Source: Irpex lacteus
Lineage: Eukaryota; Basidiomycota; Agaricomycetes; Polyporales; Irpicaceae
Length of the DNA: 64,000 nt
Assembly: GCA_001986395.2 (NCBI GenBank)
Contig: MQVO02000030.1
Span: 1-64,000 of the forward strand
Direction: 5' to 3'
Part shown: positions 42,901 through 53,161 of the stretch, piece by piece
Position numbering within the stretch: position 1 is the first letter of the stretch
How the letters are laid out: the number at the start of each line of letters is the position of its first letter
Notes under the pieces: model-generated
What the model saw: the letters and a program-made list of their open reading frames with translations, nothing else
Database searches by the model: none
Told to the model about the DNA's origin: nothing
Position numbers and translations under genes: made by a program

Positions 42901-44544
42901 ACAAGAGCAATGGCGTACTTTTGCTGTTCTCCTGGTGTATCGATGTTGGCGACGAACAAGGGGATTTCATGTCGGCATACAAGGGCTGCTAGGGCGGTAT
43001 CGTCGAAGATAGAGTTATCTGTTTTCGCCTTGGAGGGGTCGGCCGCAACGAGGCCAGAAGCGCATAAGTCCACAATATTGTCTGGTAGCTTCGGGACGTA
43101 GGTATGTTTGGGAGACTTCTTGCGCAGTTTCTCTATGCGAACGCCCACTGCATCAACAAAGGCCTTCGGCAGGATGTAAGAAGGTTCGAAGAACGTAGGA
43201 GTATCGCCCGCTCGGCGTAAGTGGCGATGACTGAAACTAGCATCTACCGCTACATGAATATCACCACCTCTGCTCATAATTAGCCAGTAAACAGCGTGAC
43301 AAAGCGGCCACAAACTTACGAAGAGAGAGGTAGTCCAAATGTATGCCCTCCGAAACATGCTGGGCATCGATCCTGGAGGATGAAGTCGCAATGAGAGAAG
43401 GTGGCGTCAGCTTCCGACGATCCCGAAACCGAGGAAGCATGTTCGGCGTGAGCTATATCGAGAGCTCGACTGAGCAGTGGATTGTTTTGTTGAATAGGTG
43501 AAGATTCATCAGGAGCTCTGGTTCTGAGAGCTAAGGCCATCTTAACGCGATGAACAGCAGCCTCGGCGGCGCGTTGGATCCGTATCCGAAGTACGTCGTA
43601 CCACTGCACTGCATGAGCTAGTGTCTTCCGAAAGGGGTCGCGGATAGGTTCTCCCTACGAAGGCGTGAGATATATATTAGACACCTCTTACTGTGAAATA
43701 TACCTTCGTGTTTAGCACGGGAAATCCTCTCCGTTCATAGAAGGCATGAAGGGCACCCGCGATGGCAGTGATAGCGTCACCAGAGCGTTGAAATAGAGCG
43801 AAGTAGAACTCGAGAAGGTCCACAGATACTGCCATTTGAGGATCCACAGGAGCTGTAGGAAATATCCCGCTCCTCACAAGATTCTCTGGAAGCGGCCTGC
43901 AGGCACAATACGCAATGGAATGTGTTTCGAAGTCTGTGACATACTATGAGCATTCTGCTGATAACGCCTGTATATTACTCACGGTCCCAAAACAACACGA
44001 CGATTTGTTTGCTGGACGTAACGCAAGCTTCGTCGCCACATGTATTGGCGTGCGGCGTGACAGTGGTCGGAGCAGGTTTACGAGCAGTTTCTTGTAGGTA
44101 TTCCATAAGAGGCTTTTGCATACCGGGGAGAATTTCCTGCCATCGGGTGAAGAAGCGGGCAACTCTGAGCTTCTGGTCAAGACGTCTTGACTTCTTCTTC
44201 GCGTCGCCGGAGAGCAGTGGATTATTATCTGAGTTGTGAGGAAGGGCACCTTGGTCTGTGAGAGGTTCTCTCAAGCCTTCCTCGATGTTGCTTCCACTCG
44301 CATTGGCCGCCAGTTCCTCTCCCTCCGACTCTTCCCCCTCCAGAAGATTCTCTCTACTATTGCTCCCTGTCACTAATGCGGCCATTCTCCTGCGCAAGTC
44401 CCGAATCCTAGCCATCTTACCCATGCTGTCAACAATGGCCCTTTCATTCTTCCTATGATATCGTCTGCTTTTCTTAGGGGAATCAACTTGTTGACCCATT
44501 CCAGCGTGAACAGCGGAACGATCTCGAGCTGTGAGGGGTGCCAT
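39947..44544 (-). CDS. KDZ transposase fused to a Ulp1-type (C48) protease, 1325 aa
   Basis: Thirteen exons on the minus strand: 43983-44544, 43704-43933, 43320-43654, 42813-43269, 42562-42759, 42293-42506, 41876-42244, 41432-41824, 41016-41381, 40813-40967, 40306-40758, 40165-40248 and 39947-40108. They total exactly 1326 codons. A CxC1-like cysteine cluster comes first (C169, C174, C197, C199, and CPAC near 365). The KDZ core follows, with GGDIHVAVDASF (D379/D385), FYDIGC (D517) and GECVERLWSK (E574/E577) as candidate acidic residues. Coiled-coil helices span about 600-900, then an acidic linker. The C-terminal Ulp1 peptidase (about 1094-1325) shows H1214, D1231, Q1277 and C1283 in QTNSYDCG, the full catalytic set. 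It should cut out and insert the element; the protease may process SUMO-like proteins. The ATG is 27 bp inside the right terminal repeat. Confidence 0.92.
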
Positions 44545-44570
44545 GTTGCAGACAATCGCACGATTACGGA

Positions 44571-44923
44571 GGCAGCAATTGTGGAAGAAGAAACAAGTAT
44601 ATTGATGGTAGTGCGAGTGGGAACAAACCTAATTACTATTATAGCGGCGCTGGGGGCGGGGGACGAAGAGGTGATGGCGATAAGTAAGCGTGGAACGGGA
44701 GGAGAGGAGAGCGGGAGACATCTTGCGGAGGGCGGGAAGAGTTCACGAGGAGGACGGGACGCAGGTCGCGGATGATATGAAAAGCGGGGATACATCGGGG
44801 GATACCTGATTTGGGCGACGCGTGGCATCACGCAGCAGTGATGGCGGACGGGAGCACCTTATCATGCAAGCAACAAGGGGTCTATGAGAGTTTAGACGCG
44901 GGGTGATGGTTGTCCCTGAGGTG
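44571..44923 (-). repeat. Right terminal inverted repeat of the KDZ element (353 bp)
   Basis: Reverse complement of 26508-26860. It ends 27 bp before the transposase start codon, so it contains the promoter and most of the leader of that gene. Confidence 0.95.
44636..44643 (-). promoter_or_regulatory. TATA-like box of the KDZ transposase inside the terminal repeat
   Basis: TATAATAG on the minus strand, about 92 bases upstream of the ATG. It has a mirror copy at 26788-26795 in the left repeat. Confidence 0.5.
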
Positions 44924-44931
44924 CTTCTGTA
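44924..44931 (+). repeat. Right 8-bp target site duplication of the KDZ element
   Basis: CTTCTGTA, the same as 26500-26507. Confidence 0.95.
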
Positions 44932-46658
44932 GTGCTCACTGCTTGCACTCAACCGCTGCGCTGCCAAAAATAATACTCTCCTTGCCCCAGTTCCGCCCCT
45001 TACCGACTTCTGCATCTTTTATAGGAACGTAACGTTACATTCTCCGAGCTATGGTATCGGTAACTCAGATCTCGGCAGACCGGAGTCCTACTCCAAGTTG
45101 CTTGAGTAGCGAACATGCTGCCGTGGAACTAGTCGAGAGCCTGAGGTCTGGTGACTATTTGCTCATGTATAATGTAAGTTCGCCACACATAACACGTACG
45201 AAAAGCTCCATGACTGACTATACGTAGCCGCCAGCAAGAGGTCGTGACAGGCGGACAGAGCACCCATTGAAGCCTTGCATGTCGATGAAACGAGGCCTTT
45301 CGTAATGTGCTCGGTAAAGGTTAAACTGATTATGGAGTTGAAGTGTCGAGTTTGAGGTGGACGTCACAATGAGCACTGTACGGCCTGCGTTGATGCAGCA
45401 TGTCATATGGGGTTGAATCACCGCGTGACGTTCCCGCTTTCACGTATTACAGTAAAAGCAGGTAGAGCACCGAAGACGTATGTATATTCAAGCGGTTTCC
45501 GACCTTTTGAAGGTATGGCCTTTCGACTCCTTATTTCAAAATGTGGTTCTGCTCACGAGATATTTCACGACGAGTGGTTAGGACGGACCTACGAATCATC
45601 ATTACTCCAAGCGAAAAGCCGAAGTAGCGAACGTTGGTCTTTGCTGACATGTTAACTATCGTGCAGCCTATCACCGCCAGTAACACTTAGCGGATGCTTG
45701 GCTGTCTTTATGATTAGCCGTTGCAGGATGCCAGAGTACTGTGGCTCTATGTAGGAGGATGTCGGAATACCACAGTAGTGCGGCATATTTTAGTGAGTTA
45801 CCGTAACATGTCTGGGTGCTATTCGACACTCTGACTATTACCCGGGTCAGCTGAGCTTGTCCCTACCGCGTAATTGAACGTTTCAGTGTCACTTAAACAG
45901 ACCTCTTGGCAGTTCTCTCAGCGATGAGGTGGAGTCCGTTGCCAGTGGGAGTTTCTTCACACGGCATGAGCGCAATTTTGCCACCATAACGTTGGTCATG
46001 GATCCTTTCGCTTTATGGTACGTGCCAGCTTAAGCTTCCTTGAATGTTTGCAGGTCTGGTCCTACACTGCTAATTCCGTAGGACCCTACCCATGATCACC
46101 ATTCGTCCTCATGTCCTGGCGGTCGCATCATTGACAATGTCAGGGCCTATTTGGTCTCCTCGTGCTCTCGTCCACCACATCCGTTGTGCCAGTACGATGC
46201 TCAACATAATTTGGGATGCTGCTCCATGGTACTTCACATAATCACAGATGCGACCCTTGTATTACGAGCGTGGTCATTTTTCTGTCTGACGTACTAGTGT
46301 ATTATATTGATAAGAGTTCTATTCTCGCATTCGGGGCGACGGTAGGTTACACGACTCGAAGTGCATTGAAGACTGTGCACTGACGGACATTATCCTCATA
46401 GATGGACATGCTGCTCTAAGCACGTAATGTAAATGGCCTCGTAGGAGACTCACACTGCCAAATAGGTATTTGCCCCTTACGTCCACCTTACTAATCTCCG
46501 TGCTCATTTCGCGAATAGACATGCTGCACAAGTATTACGCACGTGTGCTCTGCTTATTGTCCCCAGAGTGTTAATTCATTCTTCAAAGTGGTTCATAGCT
46601 TGAAGCTCAGGCTTGACGTCTGATCTGGATGCGTCGCCGGTGGTTCAGCTCGTGAGCT
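44932..46658. other. Intergenic, no gene seen
   Basis: About 1.7 kb between the KDZ element and the TATA box of the first inhibitor gene. Only short frames; nothing recognised. Confidence 0.45.
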
Positions 46659-46734
46659 ATATATACCCCACTCTGCTGTGCTAGGAGAGCAATCAATCAC
46701 TGTAACCCATCGCCCGCTCATCCGTGCCATAATC

Positions 46735-47373
46735 ATGAGCATCGAAGAAGGAATTTACTATATCTACAGCGCTCTCGATGACATTCAAGTCGGCCGTCTG
46801 CGTGTTGAAGATCGTACCTTCCTCCCGAAGCGCGTTGTGTCGCTCGCCCCCGGTGAACGGCCTAATAATCCTGTACGCACGCTCACCTGTCCAAACTCTC
46901 ATACTCATGATAGTGACAATTCTTTCCTAATATCATAGTGGACTGTTATCAAGCGAGGAGACAAGCTCGTCCTGAAAGCTGGCGGAGCCCCCACTGCTGG
47001 CATCGACGACAAAGTTTATGCCATCCTTTTGGACACCCCTGAAGCTACCGAGTGGACGCTTTCTCGGGCTGAAAACCATAAAGACAATGCATACGCGTGA
47101 GAGTCTGGCTTTCTTGCCGTCGATTGTGAACGTCATTTGACTGACTCACCAGTGTCATGTCGGAAGATGGAGTCAGTGGGTGGGTCCTTCCTACCAGTGA
47201 TCCTTACACGCAGGTGCGATCTGTCACTCATGTCCCTCTAACCTGAATTAAATGACATGCCCATCTTGGCCTAGATCGAAGTGAGGCCTCTGATCGCCGG
47301 ACCGTCCGACCCACCCACGCATCCCGCGACCGAGGTTTTTATTTTTGTGAAGATCAATGGAGACGACGACTAA
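46735..47373 (+). CDS. Serine protease inhibitor, I66 (cospin)-like, copy 1, 151 aa
   Basis: Four exons: 46735-46872, 46939-47096, 47153-47213 and 47275-47373, closing in frame at 152 codons. The protein starts with EEGIYYIYSA and has LPKRVVSL, GGAPTAGIDDKVYAILLD, SGWVLPTSDPYTQ and VRPLIAGPSDPP. This layout is what I expect for small beta-trefoil inhibitors of the MEROPS I66 family in mushrooms. No signal peptide is present, so it is likely cytosolic. In the family these proteins block trypsin-like proteases and are thought to deter fungus feeders. A TATATATA box lies about 70 bp upstream (46659-46666). A paralogue with the same introns lies 1.3 kb downstream. The family assignment is from resemblance and should be checked by a profile search. 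Confidence 0.75.
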
Positions 47374-48614
47374 GACGACGATTGAATTCCTAGTTTCCTC
47401 AGAGTTCTATTCGTTGAGAAGTTGTAGTTTTGCTGCCCGATAATAATGATGCAAATTGGATCGCTTACATGATCCTATACGTGAAAGTGCTTCAACCTCG
47501 ACACTTTCTTGTTATAGACTAATGTGTGTGAGCGTCTGCCAGTGCTTATGTCAGATTGCCGCGAGTGTGCCGAGTTAAGTACAGTCAGAGTCAACCTCAG
47601 CTTCGAGCCGCCAGCACCCCAACAGCACCTGCAGCATTTATCCTGCACAACATCTCCCAACTTCCCCCACGAAGGGCTCTGGAATGATCTCCAGTACCTT
47701 GGACACAGAATGAACCGACAAACTCATAACTGAACTAAGTTTCCGGCGTTTCTGAAAAGGCACATAGTTATTGGACGTTTGAATGTCATCTTGAACTTGA
47801 GTGCGAACGTCGAAGTCATCGTTCCTGATCAACAACTCACCGCGGTCAGGTGTACCACGTACTAGGCCTCTGTAAGTTCTCCGTTTCTCACGGAAGTCTT
47901 GCTTCTTACCCCATAACTCAATACAGGCGTATGGACCTACCCACGTTCCGAATTTCATCATCGAGTCGAGAGCGATACGCTCTCCGTTGTCACGGCACTT
48001 CCGTCTGCCGGTATACGAGTGCTTGTGTCTTATGTTATCGTCTTCCATCGTTCTGTCATGCCACTCATGGTCATGGCATAACATATATGTGCAGCTGTAC
48101 GGTTACCAGTGGTCATAGGTGTTGTGATAACACGACCCCTGCTTTTGAACGTGAACACGTATTCGCCGTTGAACAGGAGAGGATAACGCAGCTTGATGTC
48201 TCCAACCGCTTTATGATTACATCGAAATGTGTCTCTTGGTGAGTGACTTCAGTTACTTGATCCTGGTAGTGACTATGTAGAACCCTAACGTGCTCTCGGA
48301 TGACAGAACCTCCGGGTGTCCAGTCGGACGAGGGAGTGGGTTTGACGACTTCACTGGCCTTGCACTTACACATAGTCTCCTCATTGCTGGATAGTTCGCT
48401 CAATGCGGTGACAGCCCAGACTTTCACCACTTATGATACTAGGTGGGCAACGTACGTACACCGGGTTGTCTATGGGCTTCTACAGGCCGATGTGCTTATT
48501 AGAGTGAGGTGTGTGCGCCCCGTCTCATGACATGCAGACTAATGCATACTACTATAGGATAATCAGGCTATATTCGCCGCCGGTGTTTCTGCGATGCCGA
48601 CTTTGTGGGTGAGG
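47374..48614 (-). other. Region between the inhibitor genes, possible minus-strand gene
   Basis: The minus strand reads like a spliced gene. A frame starts at ATG 48430 (MVKVWAVTALSELSS...). A stretch PLLFNGEYVFTFKSRGRVIT lies at about 48120-48190 in a different frame. A third block, MKFGTWVGPYACIELWGKKQ, lies near 47905-47965, followed by a charged C-terminal part to about 47638. I could not join them in one frame with standard splice sites, so it is an unknown gene with uncertain structure or a decayed one. No family recognised. Confidence 0.4.
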
Positions 48615-48696
48615 TATATATACCTCTTCTCGCTGTCCTGTTTCGACAAGCCGCTACTTCTCACCTCGCAGCTTTTCTACGTATACTATCGCATTC

Positions 48697-49368
48697 ATGA
48701 CTACCGCAGAAGGCGAATATTATATATACAGCGCCGCTGGCGACTTCCAAGTTGGTCGTCAGCATGCTGAAGACCTCAGCTTGTTTCCCAAGCGCGTAGT
48801 GTCTCTCCCCCCAGGCGTTAAACCTGATCGTCCTGTACGTCGCTTCTGTCTCGAGCCACGACCTATTGTGTAAACTGAAGTACTTCATTAAGTGGATCGC
48901 TATCAAGCACGGGGACAAGAACTTGTTCACTCTCGAAGCCGGAGGTGCACCCACTGCAGCGATTGACCACAAGCTCTTCGCTATCCTCCTAGACACCCCC
49001 GAACCTACCAAATGGAAGCTCATTAGGGCGGAGCGTCATGGTGAAGATGCTTTCATGTGAGTAGTGATCCGCAGCAATCTCCTGTAGACCTCGTCTTTCG
49101 AGTTCTCAAACTCTGGCTGACTGACTGATAATTTTGTGTCCCCATTAAGTGTCACTACCGAAGATGGTCTCACAGGCTGGGTCCTCCCCTCAACCGAGCC
49201 CTACACTCAGGTTCGATTCAGAGTGTACCTTGACTGTTATCGTGAGCACTGATGGGTCAATTTTGCCTTGTTCAGATTGCCGTGAGGCCTTTGATCGTTG
49301 GGCCTTCCAACCCACCCACCTACCCGTTGAACCAAGTCTTCATCTTCAAGAGTGTCAAGGAGAACTGA
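48697..49368 (+). CDS. Serine protease inhibitor, I66 (cospin)-like, copy 2, 151 aa
   Basis: Four exons: 48697-48834, 48893-49056, 49150-49210 and 49276-49368, again exactly 152 codons. The three introns sit at the same places and phases as in copy 1, and the motifs LPKRVVSL in reduced form (FPKRVVSLPP), GGAPTAAIDHKLFAILLD, GWVLPSTEPYTQ and VRPLIVGPSNPP are shared. So the two genes come from a tandem duplication. Sequence has diverged clearly, mostly around residues 15-45 and 80-95, which may include the reactive loop that decides protease specificity. A TATATATA box is at 48615-48622, about 75 bp upstream. No signal peptide. Confidence 0.75.
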
Positions 49369-50473
49369 GCCCGTTAAGGGGTAACGCTCACGGCTGTGTC
49401 CTATGTCTTGTATTTGTTTTGCTCGATACAACTCAATTTGTACCTTGCATGAATACAATATGACATCTTGTGTGTAACATCCTCCAAAGTGTTTCTAATG
49501 CTTGTATACACTGGCCAAGTGATGTTCACTTGCATGGCTCGGATCTCTTACCCTAAATCTTTTCTCCGAACTGAATCCGGACTCGCCATAAGAAGTGTCC
49601 TGCTACACCGAGGTCTCAAATGCTGTAAGCGCACTGCTTCTATCTCTCTGAGGCAGAGTAGCTACCTTCAACCTTCGTGGGATTAAGGAATACTCTCTGA
49701 TAATATCTTCGTACATTGGTTATTCGGAGGGTACTATCATCTAGCCATAGCGGGCTACATTTACCACGAGAGGTATTCATTTCCTCACCCGCCGAAGAGA
49801 ACAATTAAGTACTCGGATCATCGTCGTGTATCGATTTATGAGCAACGATAAAAAGGGAAGAGTGACTAGGGCTGCACGTTTCTCGCACAGCGTATTTGCG
49901 TTGAACTAGGCCATTGGTCAATGTTCAAATTTCAATGCCGTGAGCGCTGAGCGCCTGAATGTTCAAACGACGTCAGCTTCTAAATCGGGAACAAAGTGCA
50001 AACACGATTCCACCTCCGAGCCCGTCTTGCATTGTGCCTCTCACCTGCATCTACTATTGCACTTCATCCTCAGTAGCTCAAGTAAACACCATGGAACTCA
50101 CCGCGAACCTTAGTTTTGGATGCCCACATTCGCGGCAAATCGTAACGGTCACAACATCCGCGGACTGCTGCGCGTCTCACTGGTGAAGCTTCTGATATGA
50201 CTCCCCAATCTTCCTCAACTTGGCCACATGCATCATCGCTCATATGATACAGTATGCATGGAACGTGCGATACCCAATGGACCGCCTCTCCTGTACTCGA
50301 CGCATGGGGAGAAGCGTTGGTCGTTTCGATGGATATAAGGCGATAACGGCCAACATGCCCAGTGACGTCTCGTCTTTTGAGATCCCCCCGCCTCGTGCCG
50401 TCGTAAACCTCACTTGTACTGGTGTAACTCGTTCACGCTGCCTGATATCCAGTGCTGAACCTGCATGGACGCG
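49369..50473. other. Intergenic, no gene seen
   Basis: About 1.1 kb upstream of the phosphoesterase gene. Short frames only. Confidence 0.45.
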
Positions 50474-52332
50474 ATGTACAAAGCCATCGGGGGCGTTCTA
50501 TTCACGTATGGCCTTCTCACGCTCGTGAGAGCAGCTCCGGCGGTGGATCCTCGAGGTACGCCCACACTTTCCCGCCCCCGTCATCCATGCTCCAAGCGCA
50601 GCCGCTGAATGAACCCTCCTCTCCAAAATACTAGTACTTTCTGTGCCGCCGCAGTTGGATCCGTACCCGACGCAGCCGCGCATCACATTTCGTTCGGACG
50701 GCACGTTCAAGCTTACGGTGTTCTCGGATCTGCATTATGGAGAGAACGCTTGGGATACGTGGGGTCCTGAGCAGGATGTTCATAGCTCGAATTTGATGAA
50801 GACAGTGTTAGCGGACGAGAAACCGGATTTCGTGTGCGTGCTTATTTTGGTATTCTTGGTAGCCTGCTGCTAACGCAGATATGGGCCTTACCACGTTTAG
50901 CGTCCTTAATGGCGATTTAATCACTGGAGAGAACACGTTTAAGGAGAACTCGACAGTGTACATTGACGAGATCGTTAATAACCTGAACGAAGCGCAAATC
51001 CCTTTCAGTTCGACGTATGGCGTAAGTTGTCCATTCCTATTCTTATCCTGGCATTTGTGTCCTTTATGTCCGTCTATTGAGCAATCTCAAGATCAAACTA
51101 CTGACACTCTCATCCACCAGAACCACGACAATAATCCAAACATCACACACATGGCCGAGTTCCTGCGCGAAAAACAGGTCTCTCCTCGCCTCAGTTATAC
51201 GCGGATCTTGCCGTCCGGCGGAATATACGGACCCGGGAACTATTGGGTGCCTGTACGTACAGATCTTTGCTATCCCTGCCGCCCTGACGCTAGGATCTGC
51301 GGGAACGGATGATTGTGTACTGATTCCATGATGTACCTTAGGTTTACGCTCGCGCCTCTGGTAAGTCTGGATCGCCCAAGCACTCGCATCCGAGTACGAA
51401 ACCAAGGTTTAATGAACGCGAGTTTAGACTTTGTTCCCGCCCTGGTGCTCTGGGCATTTGATTCTCGAGGTGAGTACCCTTCGACTGGCCTTGATTACTA
51501 TACGAGACTCACGTAACATGCTATCCAGCGGGCAACACCGCCGGACAGAACTCTACGGCGGTACCGGATTGGGTAGACGACTCCGTGGCGTCGTGGATCG
51601 AGCAGGAAACGAAGCTGATGGATTATGTATGGGGACCACCCGGTGACAAACGGGCTGCGGTTGCGTTCGTCCATATCCCTCCGTACGTTCCGCCAATAAG
51701 CCTTTGTACGTTCTTTAACTCATACGACCGTCGTGACAGTCACGCTATCCAGCAAGTTTGGGAAAACTTGAATAACACTCTCAATCCTGGCCTGAACGGT
51801 GAATAGATCATTATGCTGTGTAAGTATGATAATTGATCTGCCCTGACTGCAGCGGATGCACTCGGCCAAGGTTCCACGCAAGCAACGGGAGAGTCTTCCT
51901 CGCTCGGCAACGATCAGCCGTTCTGGGACTCGCTCAACGCCAATGTCAAGAATTTGCACGCCGTCATTTCTGGCCACGGTAAGTGCGGGATTCTTGCTGC
52001 TGCGTCGTCCTTGGTGCACATCTAACAAACCATCTTACGGGCGCAGATCACGGGGATGAATGGTGTGCGCGCGAGCCGACGAAGAACGTCATATTTTGCT
52101 TTGACAAACATTCTGGGTGCGTTGTACAACGTTAATACCGCCTGTAATTTGAGATGTCCGCTGACGATGTCTTGATTGTAGATACGGAGGATACTCATCG
52201 CCTGGATGGGATCACGGAGTGAGAAACATCCTGTTCACGTCCTCGAGTCCCCATGATGGGCCTTTGAGCTGGATTAGGTTGGAGAATGGGACGACTAGGG
52301 CTCACGTCACACTGGATAAGAATTACCAGTAA
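50474..52332 (+). CDS. Secreted metallophosphoesterase (calcineurin-like), 384 aa
   Basis: Eleven exons: 50474-50555, 50635-50833, 50901-51021, 51121-51252, 51342-51360, 51428-51469, 51529-51682, 51740-51798, 51853-51978, 52047-52116 and 52182-52332, exactly 385 codons. Residues 1-20 form a signal peptide (GVLFTYGLLTLVRAA). The dinuclear metal site motifs are all present: SDLHYG (D59, H61), LNGDL (D99), GNHD (N135-H136-D137), HIPP, and GHDH (310-313). It resembles fungal and plant proteins of the Dcr2/purple acid phosphatase 16-29 group and should hydrolyse phosphate esters, probably outside the cell or in the secretory path. One exon is only 19 bp, with good flanking sites. Homologues have the same general length. 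The substrate is unknown. Confidence 0.9.
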
Positions 52333-53161
52333 GCTATGTGCTTTCTGAGCATTGGAGAATCCTTTCTCCTTGTGGATCTGTACAAATATTGCGCACTGTA
52401 TACCGTGATATCGGCCAACATCCCCTTCTTTCTGCGCCGTCAAACCTTGCGCTTGATAGGTATCCGTCCTCTGCGGTAGAGGACACCTTGATACATTCTG
52501 CGCGGCTATGAGGATCCTCCTTTGTATTTGACGAAGTGGGCCTGCCAGGCACGTTTGTGGGATACGGACGCTCATTTGCGATTGCATTGTTCTTCGTAAT
52601 ACGTCGACCCCCTGGTCCAGGCTATGAGCACATGCACTTTCATCACCTCATGTGCAATGTAAAGTACCTTCTTCGCGTACGGTATACGGCGTTGTGGCGC
52701 GGGAGTGCACCCATCTTTCGCACAAGCCAAGCCTGCCAGGGCTGCAGATCGTCGTGGCCCGGCGTCGATATGTTTTGACAGATGCTACGAAATTCCGAAG
52801 CGTAGTTAGGGCAGCTCGTGAACCAATCAGCATCAGCGAGCACTGCCATGAACCTACGAGTGCTGGAATGGCCGCACAAGGTCCTCGGCATTTTGACTTG
52901 GAGATGTGCAAGATTGAAGAGGCTGTTGTGCGTGTGCGGGGTCCCACGAGGCGCGCGTAAACCTTATCACGTCAGGCCGCAATCACCTATAAGCTTCGGG
53001 AACAGTGTACCCCTTCAGATCTCACCGACCTTCACACTGCCATCTCTCTTGGCATGCAAATGTGGGTGTGAGGGACGCAACGCCCTCGACGCTCTCTGCA
53101 TCCCCGCTTCACCATCCGCTCTTTGTCCCGCGAGGCAGCTGGAGTTGAGGGGACCGTGGAC
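52333..53161. other. Intergenic, no gene seen
   Basis: About 830 bases between the phosphoesterase and the DUF6533 gene. Frames here do not resemble known proteins. Confidence 0.45.

Larger units (their letters stand above)
26508..44923 (-). mobile_element. Complete KDZ-class DNA transposon, 18,416 bp
   Basis: Both ends begin CACCTCAGGGACAACC and share 353 bp as inverted repeats. An 8-bp duplication of the target, CTTCTGTA, flanks both. The cargo is a KDZ-Ulp1 transposase gene, two more multi-exon genes on the same strand, one small ORF, two simple-sequence arrays and one large inverted repeat. KDZ (Kyakuja-Dileera-Zisupton) elements are expanded in mushrooms, and Zisupton elements are reported to make 8-bp duplications, which fits. 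The terminal repeats look identical and the transposase frame is unbroken across 13 exons, so the element may be young and autonomous. No TET/JBP oxygenase gene, often linked to this class, was recognised. Confidence 0.95.

Noticed and set aside
44373..44831. A 152-codon minus-strand ORF over the right TIR, with a copy in the left TIR
   Set aside because: It is the shadow of the inverted repeat and the out-of-frame start of the transposase gene; the real start at 44544 joins the 13-exon model.
26508..44923. Search for a TET/JBP dioxygenase gene in the KDZ element
   Set aside because: KDZ transposons are known to travel with TET/JBP genes, but no HxD...H dioxygenase pattern was seen in cargo B, cargo C or the spacers.
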